Positions 56,818-58,307 of a stretch of DNA of 58,307 nt are shown here, one piece after another. Source of the stretch: CAZDET01 sp964504335 (GTDB taxonomy: Bacteria > Bacteroidota > Bacteroidia > Chitinophagales > Saprospiraceae); contig CAZDET010000029.1 in NCBI GenBank assembly GCA_964504335.1, positions 1 to 58,307 of the forward strand, given 5' to 3'. The notes below the pieces were generated by a model. It was given only the letters and a program-made list of their open reading frames with translations, made no database searches and was not told the DNA's origin. Both the position numbers and the translations under genes were made by a program. Within the stretch, counting starts at the first letter, position 1. Each line of letters begins with the position of its first letter.

Positions 56818-57540
56818 TTAGGAGTTGGTAATTGCCCAGCGGCGTTTGGCCCTCCGTTTCCAGTTTCTGAAAAGCAAATAGTAGACGCCGGCATTGAGGA
56901 GCATTAGGGCGCACCCTACCAAAAGCAGTACGCCCTTATGGTCTGTCCAGACCCGGTTGAGCACATAGCGAACGTTACCATTTGAAAGATGCGTTAATCC
57001 CTTTTCCACGTCGCTGACGGGAAACCGTATGTGATACGCTCGCTCTGCTAATGACCGCGACCAGTAGCGAATGTCTGCCACATCGTGGGAATACTGCCCG
57101 TTATCTACCTCCTGTTGAATGAAGGTGGAAATTTTCGAATATATCCGATCGCTCAAAATCGGGTAGAGTAACGTAGAATCTACGAGTAGTTGGCCCGCCA
57201 GTTCGTAGCGATTCGCCAGGTACATCAAAGCGGTGATTTCCTCCGCCCTAGCGGTAGCCAGCTGTTGTTTGGACAGGTAGTGATCGAAAAAAGCTTCCAT
57301 AAAGGCCACGTCATCGTAACCCAACTGCCGCAGTTGCCGCCGTTCTGCCTCCAGGGCGAGAATATCCTCGATTACCACATAACTCCGATAGGTATCGAAG
57401 TCGAACTCGGCAAGGTCGGATTCGAGGGGAGGAAGCACCGCTTGCATCCGTTCAATACCCGTGGTATCGACCCCACCCCAAGCTCGGGGCGACCAGCTTC
57501 CCAAAAACAGCAAGAATGACAAATAGAAATATCCATGCAT
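56818..57540 (-). CDS. Exported C-terminally anchored protein (first copy), operon start
   Basis: The 240-residue protein has a signal peptide (YLSFLLFLGSWSPRAWG), a helical periplasmic domain, a membrane helix near 204-226 (VLLLVGCALMLLNAGVYYLLF) and a basic tail (NWKRRAKRRW). It pairs with the 237-residue protein at 52729-53442: LLYPILSDRIYSKI aligns with VYRAIGKMYLGAI, and HLSNGNVRYVLNRV with YLKDGRYEYVLRKL. It is the first gene of the nine-gene unit. A small inverted repeat TAGAC-AAATA-GTCTA lies at 57544-57558 just before its ATG. No function is known. Confidence 0.7.
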   Translation of the reverse strand: MHGYFYLSFLLFLGSWSPRAWGGVDTTGIERMQAVLPPLESDLAEFDFDTYRSYVVIEDILALEAERRQLRQLGYDDVAFMEAFFDHYLSKQQLATARAEEITALMYLANRYELAGQLLVDSTLLYPILSDRIYSKISTFIQQEVDNGQYSHDVADIRYWSRSLAERAYHIRFPVSDVEKGLTHLSNGNVRYVLNRVWTDHKGVLLLVGCALMLLNAGVYYLLFRNWKRRAKRRWAITNS

Positions 57541-57810
57541 ACCTAGACAAATAGTCTACAGGGCATTATTAAATCAACTTACAAATGAGAGTAATCTGTC
57601 CGACAGGGAATCGACCGTTGCTACTGCGTGCGCGTTCAGGGGAATAGCGATACGCTTCTTAGAGACATGTGAATTTAACACATTTTAGCCGGGAATGCCA
57701 CCCCAGTCGTCGAACTCTCGCCGGGGAATGTCCAAATTCAGGGCTTTGCAATTGCCCGAATCGAATGGAAGCACCGTAAATTCGGGAGTAGACCATCTAT
57801 TTTCTTGCTG
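57541..57810. other. Divergent intergenic region before the envelope operon
   Basis: It holds an inverted repeat TAGAC/GTCTA at 57544-57558 at the operon start, and no exact TAnnTTTG box for the operon was found. The plus-strand gene that follows has TATTTTCTTG close to its start. No small gene is supported. Confidence 0.4.
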
Positions 57811-58307
57811 ATGATACATACGTTTACGGCCCCCCTCCTACCCTCTGGCAATAAATTGTGGGGCCACCATTTGGTAGTTCCCGCAAATATCGCCGATGCG
57901 TTTCTGGCTACGGGTTCCAAACGCATCGTGTGCAACCTTAACGATACGGCGGAGTTCCAGGCTGCGCTGACTCCCATTGGCGCGGGCCGGTATGTGGTAA
58001 AGGTCAATAAGCAACTCCAAAAAAAGCTCGGCATTCAACAAGGCGATGCCGTACAGGCGACTCTGCTGCCCGATACCAGCAAATACGGCCTGCCGATGCC
58101 CCCCGAATTCGAGGAAGTGCTCGCTCAGGATACCGAAGGCCACGGTCGTTTCCACGCGCTTACGCCCGGCAAACAACGAACCCTCCTGTACATTATCGGC
58201 CAGGGAACCGATGCCGATAACCGCATTCACCGGGCCCTGACCATCCTGAAACACCTGGAAGTGCAGGGAGGGCGGATTGATTTCCGGCAGCTGGCGGAGG
58301 ACTTGCG
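57811..58307 (+). CDS. YdeI/OmpD-associated (DUF1905-type) protein, partial at the window edge
   Basis: The frame is open from ATG 57811 to the right edge, giving 165 residues with no stop. The first 85 residues (TFTAPLLPSGNKLWGHHLVVPANIADAF, VCNLNDTAEFQAALTPIGAGRYVVKVNKQL) form a DUF1905-type beta-barrel. The following segment, LTPGKQRTLLYIIGQ and then a helix, matches the YdeI/OmpD-associated C-terminal domain. This group is linked in E. coli to resistance to cationic peptides, but most members are uncharacterised. The 3' end lies beyond the window. Confidence 0.8.
   Translation, partial: MIHTFTAPLLPSGNKLWGHHLVVPANIADAFLATGSKRIVCNLNDTAEFQAALTPIGAGRYVVKVNKQLQKKLGIQQGDAVQATLLPDTSKYGLPMPPEFEEVLAQDTEGHGRFHALTPGKQRTLLYIIGQGTDADNRIHRALTILKHLEVQGGRIDFRQLAEDL

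Noticed and set aside
57838..58254. Minus-strand frame near the right edge
   Set aside because: It is antisense to the open YdeI-type frame from 57811, whose translation shows recognisable domains.
1..58307. CRISPR arrays, prophages and IS elements
   Set aside because: No regularly spaced direct repeats, no integrase, transposase or phage structural genes were seen.

Overview
The window looks like chromosomal DNA of a Bacteroidota species, most plausibly a Saprospiria/Lewinella-type marine or activated-sludge bacterium. The reasons are a 288-residue primary sigma factor of the Bacteroidota type, many start-proximal TAnnTTTG -7 boxes, a secreted protein ending in the type IX secretion (gliding-motility type B) C-terminal domain, DUF2027-Smr and DUF2795 proteins, and a secretome rich in LamG and Ig-like domains. 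The lineage is an inference from gene content; no 16S rRNA gene is present. I see no phage, plasmid, IS element or CRISPR array.

Layout. 1-1061: two minus-strand tRNA genes (Val-GAC, Pro-GGG) separated by a four-helix-bundle (S23-type) gene, next to a multi-branched palindrome. 1062-12652: alpha/beta hydrolase, HU protein, an M23 peptidase with a polytopic membrane protein, a lipoprotein with a GH113-like domain plus a methyltransferase, DUF2027-Smr, small membrane proteins and a MacB-like permease. 12871-28480: mainly housekeeping genes (queA, cmk, rpoD, pnp, rpsO, etfBA) with a transglutaminase-like secreted protein, a GT39 glycosyltransferase and a TPR protein. 28628-41151: a T9SS cargo protein, ridA, uvrC, an M28 peptidase, a CPA-type antiporter with an RCK domain, a MazG-like pyrophosphohydrolase and a short biosynthetic arginine decarboxylase. 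41242-48161: an unknown gene, then the operon Uma2 nuclease - rmuC - helical protein, a membrane protein with an effector-associated domain and TPRs, a DUF4442 thioesterase-fold protein and a sterol-desaturase-family enzyme.

48194-57540 is the most unusual part. Nine minus-strand genes, mostly spaced by -4 to +21 bases with two gaps of 66 bases, encode exported proteins only. Three are clear NAGPA/YigE-type phosphodiester glycosidase homologues, two are divergent relatives with the same motif order, one is a predicted outer-membrane beta-barrel, one is a LamG/Ig-like adhesin, and two are related proteins with a signal peptide and a C-terminal membrane anchor. The barrel and the LamG protein share a C-terminal domain with an invariant DGD. 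Gene order at the 5' end is symmetric: anchor - NAGPA-like - barrel - NAGPA-like - anchor. I propose it is an undescribed envelope glycan-remodelling or glycan-display system. Its substrate is unknown.

The right edge holds the 5' part of a YdeI/OmpD-associated-type gene. Recurring noncoding structure (palindromes in convergent gene gaps, tandem short hairpins, inverted purine-rich tracts) suggests several intergenic repeat families.
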